Shown: positions 25,501 to 37,500 of the stretch, one piece after another
Layout of the letters: each line of letters opens with the position of its first letter
How positions within the stretch are numbered: the stretch's first letter is position 1
Translations under genes and position numbers: made by a program
Assembly (NCBI RefSeq): GCF_004210375.1
Contig: NC_134832.1
Location: forward strand, 157,353,592-157,417,591
Origin: Tachypleus tridentatus
Lineage: Eukaryota; Arthropoda; Merostomata; Xiphosura; Limulidae
Reading direction: 5' to 3'
Length of the DNA: 64,000 nucleotides
Notes under the pieces: model-generated
Databases searched by the model: none
Seen by the model: the letters and a program-made list of their open reading frames with translations, nothing else
Told to the model about the DNA's origin: nothing

Positions 25501-28500
25501 ATTTCAGTGAATAACACCACAGGTATAAATTGTAGATAATTTTAGTTTTAAGGGGTTTAATGGTTACAACCATTATATTTTCAACATTAACAACAATAAT
25601 TGATTTTACCCTTTAATGCATAAGGTAATTCAAAATGAAATGACTCCCAAATCCTTTCATGATATGATATCACTATAAACTTCTTTTGTCTCTCAGATAA
25701 TACAAGTTTATTGCATCCAATTAAGTCTGTAAGTAAAGCCTCTTTACTGTTAATGTCGTAGAAAATTCACTTCAAGAGTTCGAATATCTTTGTTAGTTTC
25801 AAAGTTTTATAGAAATGTTTTTCTTGAACAAGTCTTTCCCGTCTTTTGAGTGGAGGAAACATAGATATTTAGAAGGTATGACCAATTCTTTTAAATCCTG
25901 CACAATGCATTTTGCTACGTCTGCGAAAATCAGGACAATATGTTTTCTCTTGACAACAATGAAACACGTTTTGAATTGAGAAAATAAACTGTGTTTCTAC
26001 GAGTTGATGTTTGTCTGTTGTAACTGTTTACATATTTACAAAATATCTTACCACCATGACAAACCAGGAACTGATCTTTTGTTCATTTGTTACTGTCACA
26101 AATATTACAGGTAATGTTTATTTAAATTAATAAAGCCATACAAAACCATGACAGCCTACCACAAGGAATCACTTCACTGACACGATAACGTAAGCACAGT
26201 TATGATGAAATCAGTGAAATGTCTTTTGGGGATGTGAAAGATAGCGACAGATAAGTTTTATTAAAAATTGTTTGAAGAAAGAACATTGATTTGAACGTTT
26301 GCAGATCCTTAAAATATCGCTATTTTTTTCAAATCCTTCGGGAATTTCAGGTGCCTGGTCTTCATTGATTTTAAGCACTACCAAATTTTGGATTATTTCT
26401 AAGGTGTGCCGAAACTAGTATAACAATGATATTCTTTACTTGCTATAATTCGTCATTTTTCGTATGTTAACGATCATATGCTTACTGCTACGTTCTAAAG
26501 TTATGATCTAAATATTGAATAATTCGTCTAATGTTATATCTCTTTTTTTAATAGGTTTGTCCATCTGAATAGATGCACACTCTAACCCTCACAATAGGTG
26601 TAAAATACTCTTGTCCAGTATATCCTGTAAACACAATTAAGAATATTTCTAAGATATTGTCTTTATGAGTCTGTTAAAAGGATATTATATGAAGTCCACG
26701 TGATGTAATATTTTTATATGTCATATGGATAGCTTCTTAACATTATAAATATCACAGTGAAAACACTTGCTAGATGTCCGTAAAAGAAATAAAACATAAT
26801 AAATAAGTGAACTAAAGTAGTCAAACTGCGAACGTATAATTCAAAATATCAGTATACCACCTTAAACCTCCATCACATTGTAAGTAGGTCAAATCTTCAA
26901 CACAGATCATCAGAATAAGAATGAATAAGTTTTTGACACGAATCATGTACCGAAATCAACTTACTGTTTTAAGAGAAAGTGGTTGGGGTTGTGCATCCAT
27001 CTCACCAGGTGACAAACTTTGACCACAGGAAGCAATAACATTAAGTAATAGAATGAAAGTAAAAAGTACAGCTATCATCAAACGTGTATCAGATGTTACC
27101 TTAGTATTTTCTGTAATATATAGATGGTTAGTTATAAGATTCATATATTTATAACGAAGATCACTTGGACGTATAATAAATATACGTTGATTTGGTTGCA
27201 TTTTTATAGTAGATCAGAGACACATTACTGCATGATATAGCTATAAATATACAAATTATTGGAATATATGATTACAAATGAGCATGACATCTTGGAAAAA
27301 TGCATATTTTTCGGAAATATGGAAATTGTACTTTGAAGAGCAGTCGCTTTCCAACAACTGTTTGCAGGCAGTGAAGGGTGATATAGGTGGGGAACGTTGT
27401 GGGATTGAGCACCCACAACTCGCTCTCCTAATTTCTACTACTGTTCCTTTGGTTATTTTATTATTTAAAAATCTATCATGTGAGACTGGCGAGCGGAGAT
27501 TGGGACTCGTAGACGACGTGTCCTCACCACAATGTGGGTCTTATTTTTACAGTCACCTCCAAAATCTAGGTTACATCTTATATCTCACATCATAGTCTGT
27601 ACCGTGGGGTTCTTTCGATTAGTGCTGCGTTTTTATTTTTTTTTTGGGCCTGTTTATTTTTACAACAAATTACATATATATATATATAAATAAATATATT
27701 GGTGTGTATATATCACAATGTGCAATTGTTTCCGTTACAAAATGATTATAATGTATAATTTTCATTTAATTAACCTTCAGTATACACACACACACATATA
27801 TATATATATGTTTGTGTGTATATTAATACCACTGACAACTTTACAATAGTTGTGTAAGTTCCAATGTAAGCCAGAATGACCACTGAAGATAGCAGATATT
27901 TACAAATTTGCAAACAATCTATTCGAGAAAATTGGCACAATTATACAGTCTGATTGAAAAACAACTGAAATTAAACTGAAATCAGTGAGTTAATGAAATA
28001 ATTTATGAATGATATAAACATCTACTAGATTGGTATAAACCCAGGGACTGAAGGTACCTGAAACAGTAAATAAAAGATGTAATACATGACTTTAAAATGA
28101 TAATTTTAACTTACAGAATATTAAAGTTAAACCACAGTATTATTTCTAAACTTCTATTCATCCTTATTATATTTGTTTATTTAAGGTCTCATTAACAAAG
28201 AAAAACACAAACTTCATTCGTTGAGACAAAACATACTTTAGTTTTTTGAAAAATCATCTCCTGACCTCAAGGACTTGGAAATTAATATTTAATTAATAGC
28301 AAATATTTCTCTTGTAATTTGTAAAGATATTTTATATCAATAAATCACAAGAACAATATAATATCTTCAATATAGATGTCACTACAAGCTAAAGCAAATG
28401 GTATAACAGCATGAAAGCTGTGTGATGTCAAAAAAATCCCCATGTTCAAGAAGTTTTGCTACAAAATATTAAAACCCTGTAACCCAGGCTTTAATTAACC

Positions 28501-31500
28501 TTTAGACATTAGTTACTAATGTGTTTATTAATTGCAAACGATTGAGTTGCATGTAACTAATTAATTAAGCCTTAATTAATTTTAATTTGAATACTATTTC
28601 AGATTAGTTACATATGCAGTCGCACTTCTCTGTTGTTGTTGGTATCATGAACATTATCTGTTAGTAATGACAAAATGAAAAAAGTTTCAAATACGAATTT
28701 TGACCAAGCATAAATCACTTGACTTTTTATGAAACATTAAACTCATGTTTTACTTTAGGGTACCAAGATATATTTCAAGAATTTGGAAAATTACTCGGGA
28801 AATTACAAATATAACGGTAAGTAAGGCCTATAATAAAACTGGTTTTATTTACTTACGTATTTACAATGGAGACCTTCTTTAAGTCGTTATCTTATTTTAG
28901 AGCCTTCAGTTTCTCTTGTAAATTCTGTTTCATGGAACTGGTGCACTTTTTGTCGTAAGACAGTACAGGAAACAATTCAATGTTTTGCCAACATGGTCAT
29001 CACATATAACTATATCTACAGTAATTACATCTAAGCTTGTTTATTTGTAAAATTGGCTTGTTAATAACTTATTAGATTAACAACTAAATACTCGTTTGTA
29101 ATTAAATAAAAAATACAGATATAACTATCCACTATGCCTTTTTATATAAATTCAACCAACCATACCATAAAATTTTGAATGTATTAATTTCAGTCTTTTA
29201 AGAACTGTTTATTTTATGTTGTGAGGTAGCTTCAAACAGAGGGCCCGGCGTAAGGCGTGCGACTCGTAATCCGAGGATCGCGGGTTCGCGCCCCCGTCGC
29301 GCTAAACATGCTCGCCCTCCCAGCCGTGGGGGGTGTATAATGTGACGGTCAATCCCACTATTCGTTGGTAAAAGAGTAGCCCAAGAGTTGGCGGTGGGTG
29401 GTGATGACTAGCTGCCTTCCCTCTAGTCTTACACTGCTAAATTAGGGACGGCTAGCACAGATAGCCCTCGAGTAGCTTTGTGCGAAATTCCAAAACAAAC
29501 AAAGAAACAAGCTTCAATCAGATGACTATATGTATGTCATGTTGTGAGGTAGCTTCAATCAGATGACTATATTATGTCATGTTGTGAGGTAGCTTTAATC
29601 AGATGACTATATTATGTCATGTTGTGAGGTAGCTTTAATCAGATGACTATATTATGTCATGTTGTGAGGTAGCTTCAATCAGATGACTATATTATGTCAT
29701 GTTGTGAGGTAGCTTTAATCAGATGACTATATTATGTCATGTTGTAAGGTAGCTTCAATCAGATGACTATATTATGTCATGTTGTGAGGTAGCTTCAATC
29801 AGATGACTATATTATGTCATGTTGTGAGATAGCTTTAATCAGATGACTATATTATGTCATGTTGTTAGGTAGCTTCAATCAGATGACTATATTATGTCAT
29901 GTTGTGAGGTAGCTTCAATCAGATGACTATATTATGTCATGTTTGTTTATATTTGATAAAACTAATGAATTTATTATTTCTTATTTCTTTTCGTAGCCAA
30001 TCGCAAATGAGCTTTCCTGTTATAAAATGAAGAAATTGGACACAATCTCAAGCAACTGTTACTATCATAGAAGGTTGTTGTTCTGTTTTTGATCAATGTT
30101 TCAACTTATTTAAGAAGGTGTAAAGTTACATTTAAACTAAATTTATATAACATTCAGTTTTAAACATAACTTTTCAAAAAGCTGTAAATCAACTTGGAGA
30201 AAATTATTACGTTATGCTACGCAAAGGCAGAGGTGTAAGAAATAAATGATAGTTATATGATTCAGAGTACGAGAAGTGAACCATTACTTGCAGGACACAT
30301 AGGAAGCCAACAATGCAGACAGGGTCGGGAGGTTCATGTTAAGTACATGGCATTAATAAAGAGAAATAAAAACTTAATTCGATTAATCATTAGAGTTGAA
30401 TTTCACGCTTAGGTTAGTTAATATGTAAGAAAAAGCATCTTGGCTGGCTTAATGTTTAGAAAAGTTCAGAGGAATTTTTTTTGTAAGGATGGTTTATATG
30501 TAAATATGTTAGGCGCTGACTTATGTGTAAAGGTAACTTTAAATTACAAGTGAAGAAGACTAGACTAATGTAGATCTACATGTAATGTGGGAACAGTTAC
30601 AAGTGGTTAACGGAAGGCAAAATATGATGCTGGAAAGATAAGAAATTAAACAGCTGATTTCAAAATACTAGTCGATTTTTAACCAGATGTTGAATAACTG
30701 AGATCTCGTTAAATGTAAATAATTTTGATAATATAAAGTTCTTGAAATACGTATTTATAGGTTTAAAAAGGATAAAGTAATGAAAAACAAAAAGAGGAGA
30801 ATGGCTTTATATGTAGAAAGTGAAGTACAAATTCAGGATGTTGAAGCTAATAGTAATGAATATAATTATACTTGTATTGAGAAATTAATACTAAGAATAT
30901 TACGTTTTAAAATAATACGCACTTTATCTAGTCCTTTGAGAATTAGAAGAATTTATATTGATGGTATTCGAACCACATAATTGTAACATCTATTTCTGAA
31001 GACGCTTCTCATTTAATACAAACAGTTTGGAATATGACAAACGTACCAGTAGTTGGAATTAAGGTGATACTCTGTAGTGAGATAAGCAATCAAACTGGAA
31101 TATGACAAACGTCTGTAGTGAGATAAGCAATCAAACTGGAATATGACAAACGTACCAGTAGTTGGAATTAAGGTGATACTCTGTAGTGAGATAAGCAATC
31201 AAACTGGAATATGACAAACGTACCAGTAGTTGGAATGAAGGTGATACTCTGTAGTGAGATAAGCAATCAAACTGGAATATGACAAACGTGCCAGTAGTTG
31301 GAATTAAGGTGATACTCTGTAGTGAGATAAGCAATCAAACTGGAATATGACAAACGTACCAGTAGTTGGAATTAAGGTGATACTCTGTAGTGAGATAAGC
31401 AATCAAACTGGAATATGACAAACGTACCAGTAGTTGGAATTAAGGTGATACTGTAGTGAGATGCAATCAAACTGGAATATGACAAACGTACCAATCAAGG

Positions 31501-34500
31501 TGAAACTCTGTAGTGAGATAAGCAATCAAACTGGAATATGACAAACGTACCAGTAGTTGGAATTGAGGTGATACTCTTAGTGAGATAAGCAATCGAACTA
31601 GATGAGGTAATAACAATACAAAATTTTAACTTTAAGTATAAAAAATGGAAAATATTACAGTAAGGTTATGACGGAAGTATTATTTTTAGGGTGATTTCTT
31701 CAGTAATTGTTAGGAAAACGATTTGGAGTAGTGCCTTTCTGGATTTATTAACTTCTTATAAAAAGTGGTTGATACGGTATAGAATAGAACGAAAGTGGTA
31801 ATTGTTCAAGCAAAGTAAGTGTTTCATGACATATGACGCTAAAAATATTTGGATTTCGGCTTTAGATTTCAAAAAAGCAAATGTTGAAGAGATGAGAAAC
31901 AACTGTCTGCTATGAATTGGACAACTACATTTGTTTCATATGCTACTCAAGGAAAGAAAAATGTTTTACAGAAATTGTGAAATATTCAGAATAGTTCTTT
32001 TACTTGTAAAAAAAACAAGTGTGGCTACAAGTAAAAAATATGTTGGCTCACAAACAATATAAAGAATAATATTCAAGGAAGGCGTTATAAAAATAATAAA
32101 TAAATGTTAAGATGCAGATAGACCCTTAACGGATTATAAAAGAAGGCTTATATATGATGATAATGAAATGGCTATGTTATTAAATTATGCTTGTTTCTTC
32201 AGTTTCACTAATGAAAACTAAATCTGTATTGCTTTTATTGAGCAAATTATAGATAAAAACAAGTTAAACAAGACAATTGTATAAAAATGAGCTTGTTAAA
32301 ATTGGAAAGTTTAAAGAAGCATAAGGCTCCTGGGCCAGATAATATTCCCCGAGGGTTCTAAAGGAGGTCAAACATTGGATATATAAACCACTTGAATAGT
32401 GGACAACAAACTGTAAATTAACTAATTCCATGCGCCTCAGTAGCACAGCAGTAAAACTGCGGACTTACAACGCTAGAAACAGGGTTTAGATACCCGTGGT
32501 GATCAGAGCACAGATATTCCATTGTGTAGCTTTGTGCTTAATTCAAAATAATAACAACAAACTTATGTCACACTTATCTTCAAGGGAGGTAACAGACATA
32601 GTACCAGCAATTATAGGGAGGTAACAGACATAGTACCAGCAATTATAGGCTTACTAGTCTTGCATAAGTTATGGGAAAACCTTTGGAAAGTCTGATAAAA
32701 ATTCCTTTGAATGGCATTTAACAAAGTTTCAAATTTTACTGGATAATGAACTTCGTTTCACTAAGGGAAAATATTGTCTTATAAAGGTTTTGACATACTT
32801 TCAAAATTTTACTACACGTGTAGCTGAGGGTGTAGATTTGGTCTATCTGGATTTACAGGAAGTATCGATAAAAATCTTGTAAAGTAACTTATCTTTATAC
32901 GTATGGGATAAGCTAACTAATTTTGACAGAAGAATGGCTTGATGGAAGAAAGCAAAATGATGTCATAAGTGCAGTTAAGTGACATCTTGCAAGTGGTGTA
33001 ACTCAGGGTTCATCGTTTGGACCATTGCCCTTTTTGATTTACATCAACGGCATACGTGAAGGAATGATCAATAAATTACTTAAATTAATATCAGGTTATT
33101 CGGTGTTGCTGGCTGTAAAGAAGATGCTGTTGTTTTACAGAAAGATTTCAATCATTCAGTGAGTTGGACAAGTAAATAGCAGAGGGATTTTAATTGTGAT
33201 AAATACACGATATTGCGTGCGTGTTATCACAATATGAATTATGAGTATAATTTGGATGGGAGAAATCTTAACAGTGTCTTGAAAGAAAAGAATCTTGATG
33301 TAATGGTTGATCAGTCTCTTAAGCCATCTTAGCAGTATGCTGTTGATAGTGGTAGGTCAAATAGGATTTTAGGTTGTATCTACAAAATTATTGAATACAA
33401 TTTTAAAAAGGTTATAATGCTATCTTATAAATCATTGATTAGGCTACGTCTGAGGTAGTGTGTTCAATTTGAGACTTTTACCTTAGGAAAGAAATTAAAT
33501 TGTTGTAAAGAATTCAGAGAAAGGTTTTCAAAATGGTTCCTTTGATGTATCAGGAGAGATTAAGACCCTTAAATTTGGTTTATTTTCAAAAAGAAGGAGC
33601 TAGAGGGCATTTGAATGAAGTGTTTAAGGTTCTAAAAGGAATTCAGAATGTCGAACTAGGAGACACAAATATAGATTTAGGCAAGGTAGAAGTCATCTTC
33701 AGGCAAGACAATTTTATTTTTAAATAGGATGGGTGGCCTCTGGAATGGATTATTTCGGATGTTGTGGAGGCAGTAATTCTGAGTGACTTTAAAAGAAAGT
33801 TTGATAGATACATGAATGATAAGGGCTGCCTCTATTTTGTAATAGTTTCAGTTTGGTTAAGAGCATGAGACAACCAAGAAGGACCAACAGATCATTTGTT
33901 GCTAATAAACATTATGTTATGTCAAAAGTGTTTTATTGTGTTATACTAATTTCGGAGAATTCAGTTTATCATCAGTACACAAACTAAATAAAAAGAAAAC
34001 TAAACATGGCATGAAATTAGTTCGGAGGTAGAGAAAGCAATGAGATAAATGTTCTCAACTGAGAACAGTGGTCACTATTAGCACTTCTTCACTTCACCTG
34101 TCCAGTGCCTAGGTCTTTTTTAATTTACGACAGTGGCCACTATTAGCACTTCTTCACTTCATCTCTCCAGTGCCTAGATCTTTTTTAATTTACGACAGTG
34201 GCCACTATTAGCACTTCTTCACTTCACCTGTCCAGTCCCTAGGTCTTTTTTAATTTACGACAGTGGCCACTATTAGCACTTCTTCACTTCATCTCTCCAG
34301 TGCCTAGATCTTTTTTAATTTACGACAGTGGCCACTATTAGCACTTCTTCACTTCACCTGTCCAGTGCCTAGGTCTTTTTTAATTTATGACAGTGGCCAC
34401 TATTAGCACTTCTTCACTTCATCTGTCCAGTGCCTAGGTCTTTCTTAAAGCGCGTTCACATCAACAATATGTTTGAAAATAATTGAACAAGATGGTAACA

Positions 34501-37500
34501 TTAATTCTGAGTTTGTTAGACACCGGAAATATTAAATAATGACGAAGTTTCTGCACCAAACAATTTTTTTTTATTAAGGGTTTTGAGAGAAATAAACGGT
34601 TAAATATTTCATCCACTTGCTATTATTTTTTTGATAAGATACCAAAACATCATAAGTTAAATTTCCCTCTTGTTTCAAGTTAGGAGATAAGAATCGTTTC
34701 AAGAAGTAGAAGCCTATTATTCTTCCATCAGTGTTTGGTAAAGGTAATTCAAAGCGTGATAACATATAGCTGGTAAAATCATTTAAGAATGTATAAATTT
34801 TGCTGTAAAGTCAGCATGGATTTACTAGGGAAATATCTTGTGATGCTAATCTTTTGACATTCGTTGAAGAGGTTAACTGATAATGCAGATGTAGTTATGG
34901 ATGTGAATTCTATGTTTCTTAATTTTTCAAAACCATTTGGCATTTTATAACATAAAAGACTTGTGAAAAAGGTGGTTCAATAAATAGAAACTGGCTGTAT
35001 GTAAATAGCGTTCATTCAAACTAGATTGATGTTATGAGTGTTAGGATCTTGGCTCAAGAAAATTTCGTCGGCGTTGATCAGGAGGATATGACGGGTTATT
35101 CTGGTTATCGAACCAGATTAAGGCGCTTACTGACGCAGAATGCAGCTCAAGAACAATAAGACGGCATCTACGAGAGAAAGGCTTTAAAAACCATAAACGT
35201 CTTCAAAGGCCACGCCTCCTTCCGCACCACGAAACAGCTCGGTTAAACTTTGCTGAGAAACACCAAACATAGAACGTAGAAAAGTGGACGAAGGTTTTGT
35301 TCTCTGATGAGAAACAAAATTAATCTGGTGGTTCAAATGGCTTCCAAAGTTACTGGCTCGATAAGGATATCCCATCAGAGACATTTTATACACGACACAG
35401 TGGAGGAGATTCCATCATAACCTGGGGCTTTCTCCTTCCATGGAGCAATGGAGCTTCAGGTTATACAGGGGCGTCAAACAGCAGCTGTCTACATTGGCAT
35501 GTTGGAGAGAACATCCTTATTGAATAAAGGCCCTCGCTTGTGTGGAAATGACTGGATATTTCAGCTGCAATCCACAATGTTCGCAGGACAAAGCACTTTT
35601 TCATGGCAAATAACATGATTCTTTTGGACCATCCAGCGTGTTCGCCCGAACTGAACCCCATTGAATATGTTTGGGGTGGATGACAAGGGAAGTCTATAGA
35701 AATGGATGTCAATTTCAAACAGTGCATGATCTTCGTAAAGCCATCTTCACCACTTGAAATAACATTCCAGCCAGTCTTCTGCAAACGCTTATATTGACCA
35801 AAGCGAGTGTTTGAAGTTATTCGCAATGACGGCCATGTAACTCACTACTGAGATCTCTTGTTGGGCATTTCCTACTTTTTTTAGGACTTCTATTTGGTAT
35901 GGTCTTAAACTTTTGACCAGCTAGTATTTAAGCTAATTTCATAGTGTTCACATTTTCCTTATTAAATGCTAAAAGTTTTTTATTTTTATTTTCCCTTTTT
36001 TTATTTTCATCTTTCAAAGCTCAACTCAAATGAGTGGTTGAGTCTAACAACGCAAAATGCATATTTTTTCATTATGTTCATTGGCCTTACGATTTTGGCC
36101 AGCAGTGTGTATATTTGGGAGGGAAGGAGTCATTTTCGGTTAAAACAGATTTATTTTTCAAATATGTAGTACTTGCAGTCAATTTAGAAAAGTTTAAGGA
36201 AAGGTTTGATAAATATTTGAATGATAAAGATTGGCTTCCAGTTTTCTAATGTTTAATTTAATGGACAAGACGCCTTATTTATAATAAAAGATTACTTTAT
36301 GGATAAAATATAATATCAATCAATAACGTTAAACTAAAAATGAATTATTTAAGTATTTCCAAAAGTATATTAGAAATTGTATTTATCTTAATATTTTAAT
36401 ATACTAGTCTGTATTGGTTATGCAGTTATTGCATAAAATCAATCCCTTCATAAATGTTATTTTAAAAAATCACCATGCTTTATGCATAATAACACTCTTA
36501 TTTCATTTATCAAATCATGTTGACCTAGAAAATTAATTAGTAGTAAAAGGGGAAAAATCACTAAATAAATTGTATCAACTTTCTATTTCTGTTCAAGTGT
36601 TTAAAAGATAAAACTTGTAAAAATAAATAAGAAATATTTCTTCATCAAAACAAAAAGGTTTAAAGTAATGTTTGAAGTGCTTATTATTGAAGTGGTTATA
36701 AATATTTGGGTCATTTACTAAATGTGTTTTAGAAACAAGAATCTCTGGTAGGACAGAGGTAAGTCTACGGATATATAATACTAAAATCACGGACTCGATT
36801 TCCCTCGGTGAAAACAGCAGACAGATAAAAGTGGCTTTGCTAGGAGAAAACCCACTTATTGTAGTTTAAGGTTCAAATAAAACAATCCACAGTTTACTTT
36901 CCAGCAGTATGTATGTGGAATTAATATGCTAAAAACCGGATTTCAATATTAGTGTTGGGCAAAGGAAAAATAACTCATTGTGCTTAATTTGAAACAAACA
37001 AACAACTGTTTTCATATAAGTAAGCCTCATCGGGCTATAGATACATCCATCGAAGGAATCGATCTGCTGATTTTACAGTCGGAAATTTGAAAACTTGTTG
37101 CTGTCCCAGTAGTTTTATTATATTCTGTTTTTGTCTAGTCAGTAGTTTTATTGTATTCTGTTTTCGTCTTGTCAGTAGTTTTATCATATTTTGTTTTTGT
37201 CTAGTCAGTAGTTTTATTATATTCTGTTTTTGTCTAGTCAGTAGTTTTATTATATTCTGTTTTTGTCTAGTCAGTAGTTTTAGTTCTTTCCTATTTAATG
37301 GTTTTAAAATACTTTGTTTTCATGAGTGATAAAAACTTTATAATTGTGTTAATTCAATTTATATATAAAACAATTTCTTCAGCTGCTAACTGAATTATAT
37401 TCCGTTTCTTTTTAATACTAGAGCTAACCTTTTTACCTATTGTTACCGTGATGAGGTGTATGGCAACTGCTACACTTTTAACTCAAAACAACCGATATTG

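Larger units (their letters stand above)
30775..33880 (+). mobile_element. CR1-like non-LTR retrotransposon relic (intron 3)
   Basis: Pieces of one LINE lie in order on the + strand. Endonuclease: MALYVESEVQIQD near 30800. Linker: KANVEEMRNN near 31875, then GPLTDYKRRLIYDDNEMA near 32130. Reverse transcriptase: KAPGPDNIP near 32325, EWLDGRKQNDV near 32935, SGVTQGSSFGPLPFLIYING near 32995-33050. C-terminal region: RLRPLNLVYFQKEGARGHL, then a WN.L-like block and SDFKRKFDRYMNDKG, 33550-33825. Multiple stops and frameshifts show it is inactive. A minisatellite (31028-31610) and a SINE (32433-32565) interrupt it. Confidence 0.82.
34640..36250 (+). mobile_element. Second CR1-like LINE relic, split by a Tc1 element
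   Basis: PIILPSVFGKGN near 34710 and KSQHGFTREISCDANLLTFV near 34810-34870 (usual LINE 'QHGF..G.S...NLL') belong to a reverse transcriptase. The tail FSVKTDLFF with AVNLEKFKERFDKYLNDKD (about 36130-36240) matches the C-terminus of the LINE at 33780-33825. A Tc1-like element occupies about 35010-36107 between them, and the rest of the reverse transcriptase is missing. Confidence 0.72.

Noticed and set aside
37087-37329. Cys/Phe-rich small membrane protein
   Set aside because: The frame is another 33-bp minisatellite inside intron 3 of the channel gene.
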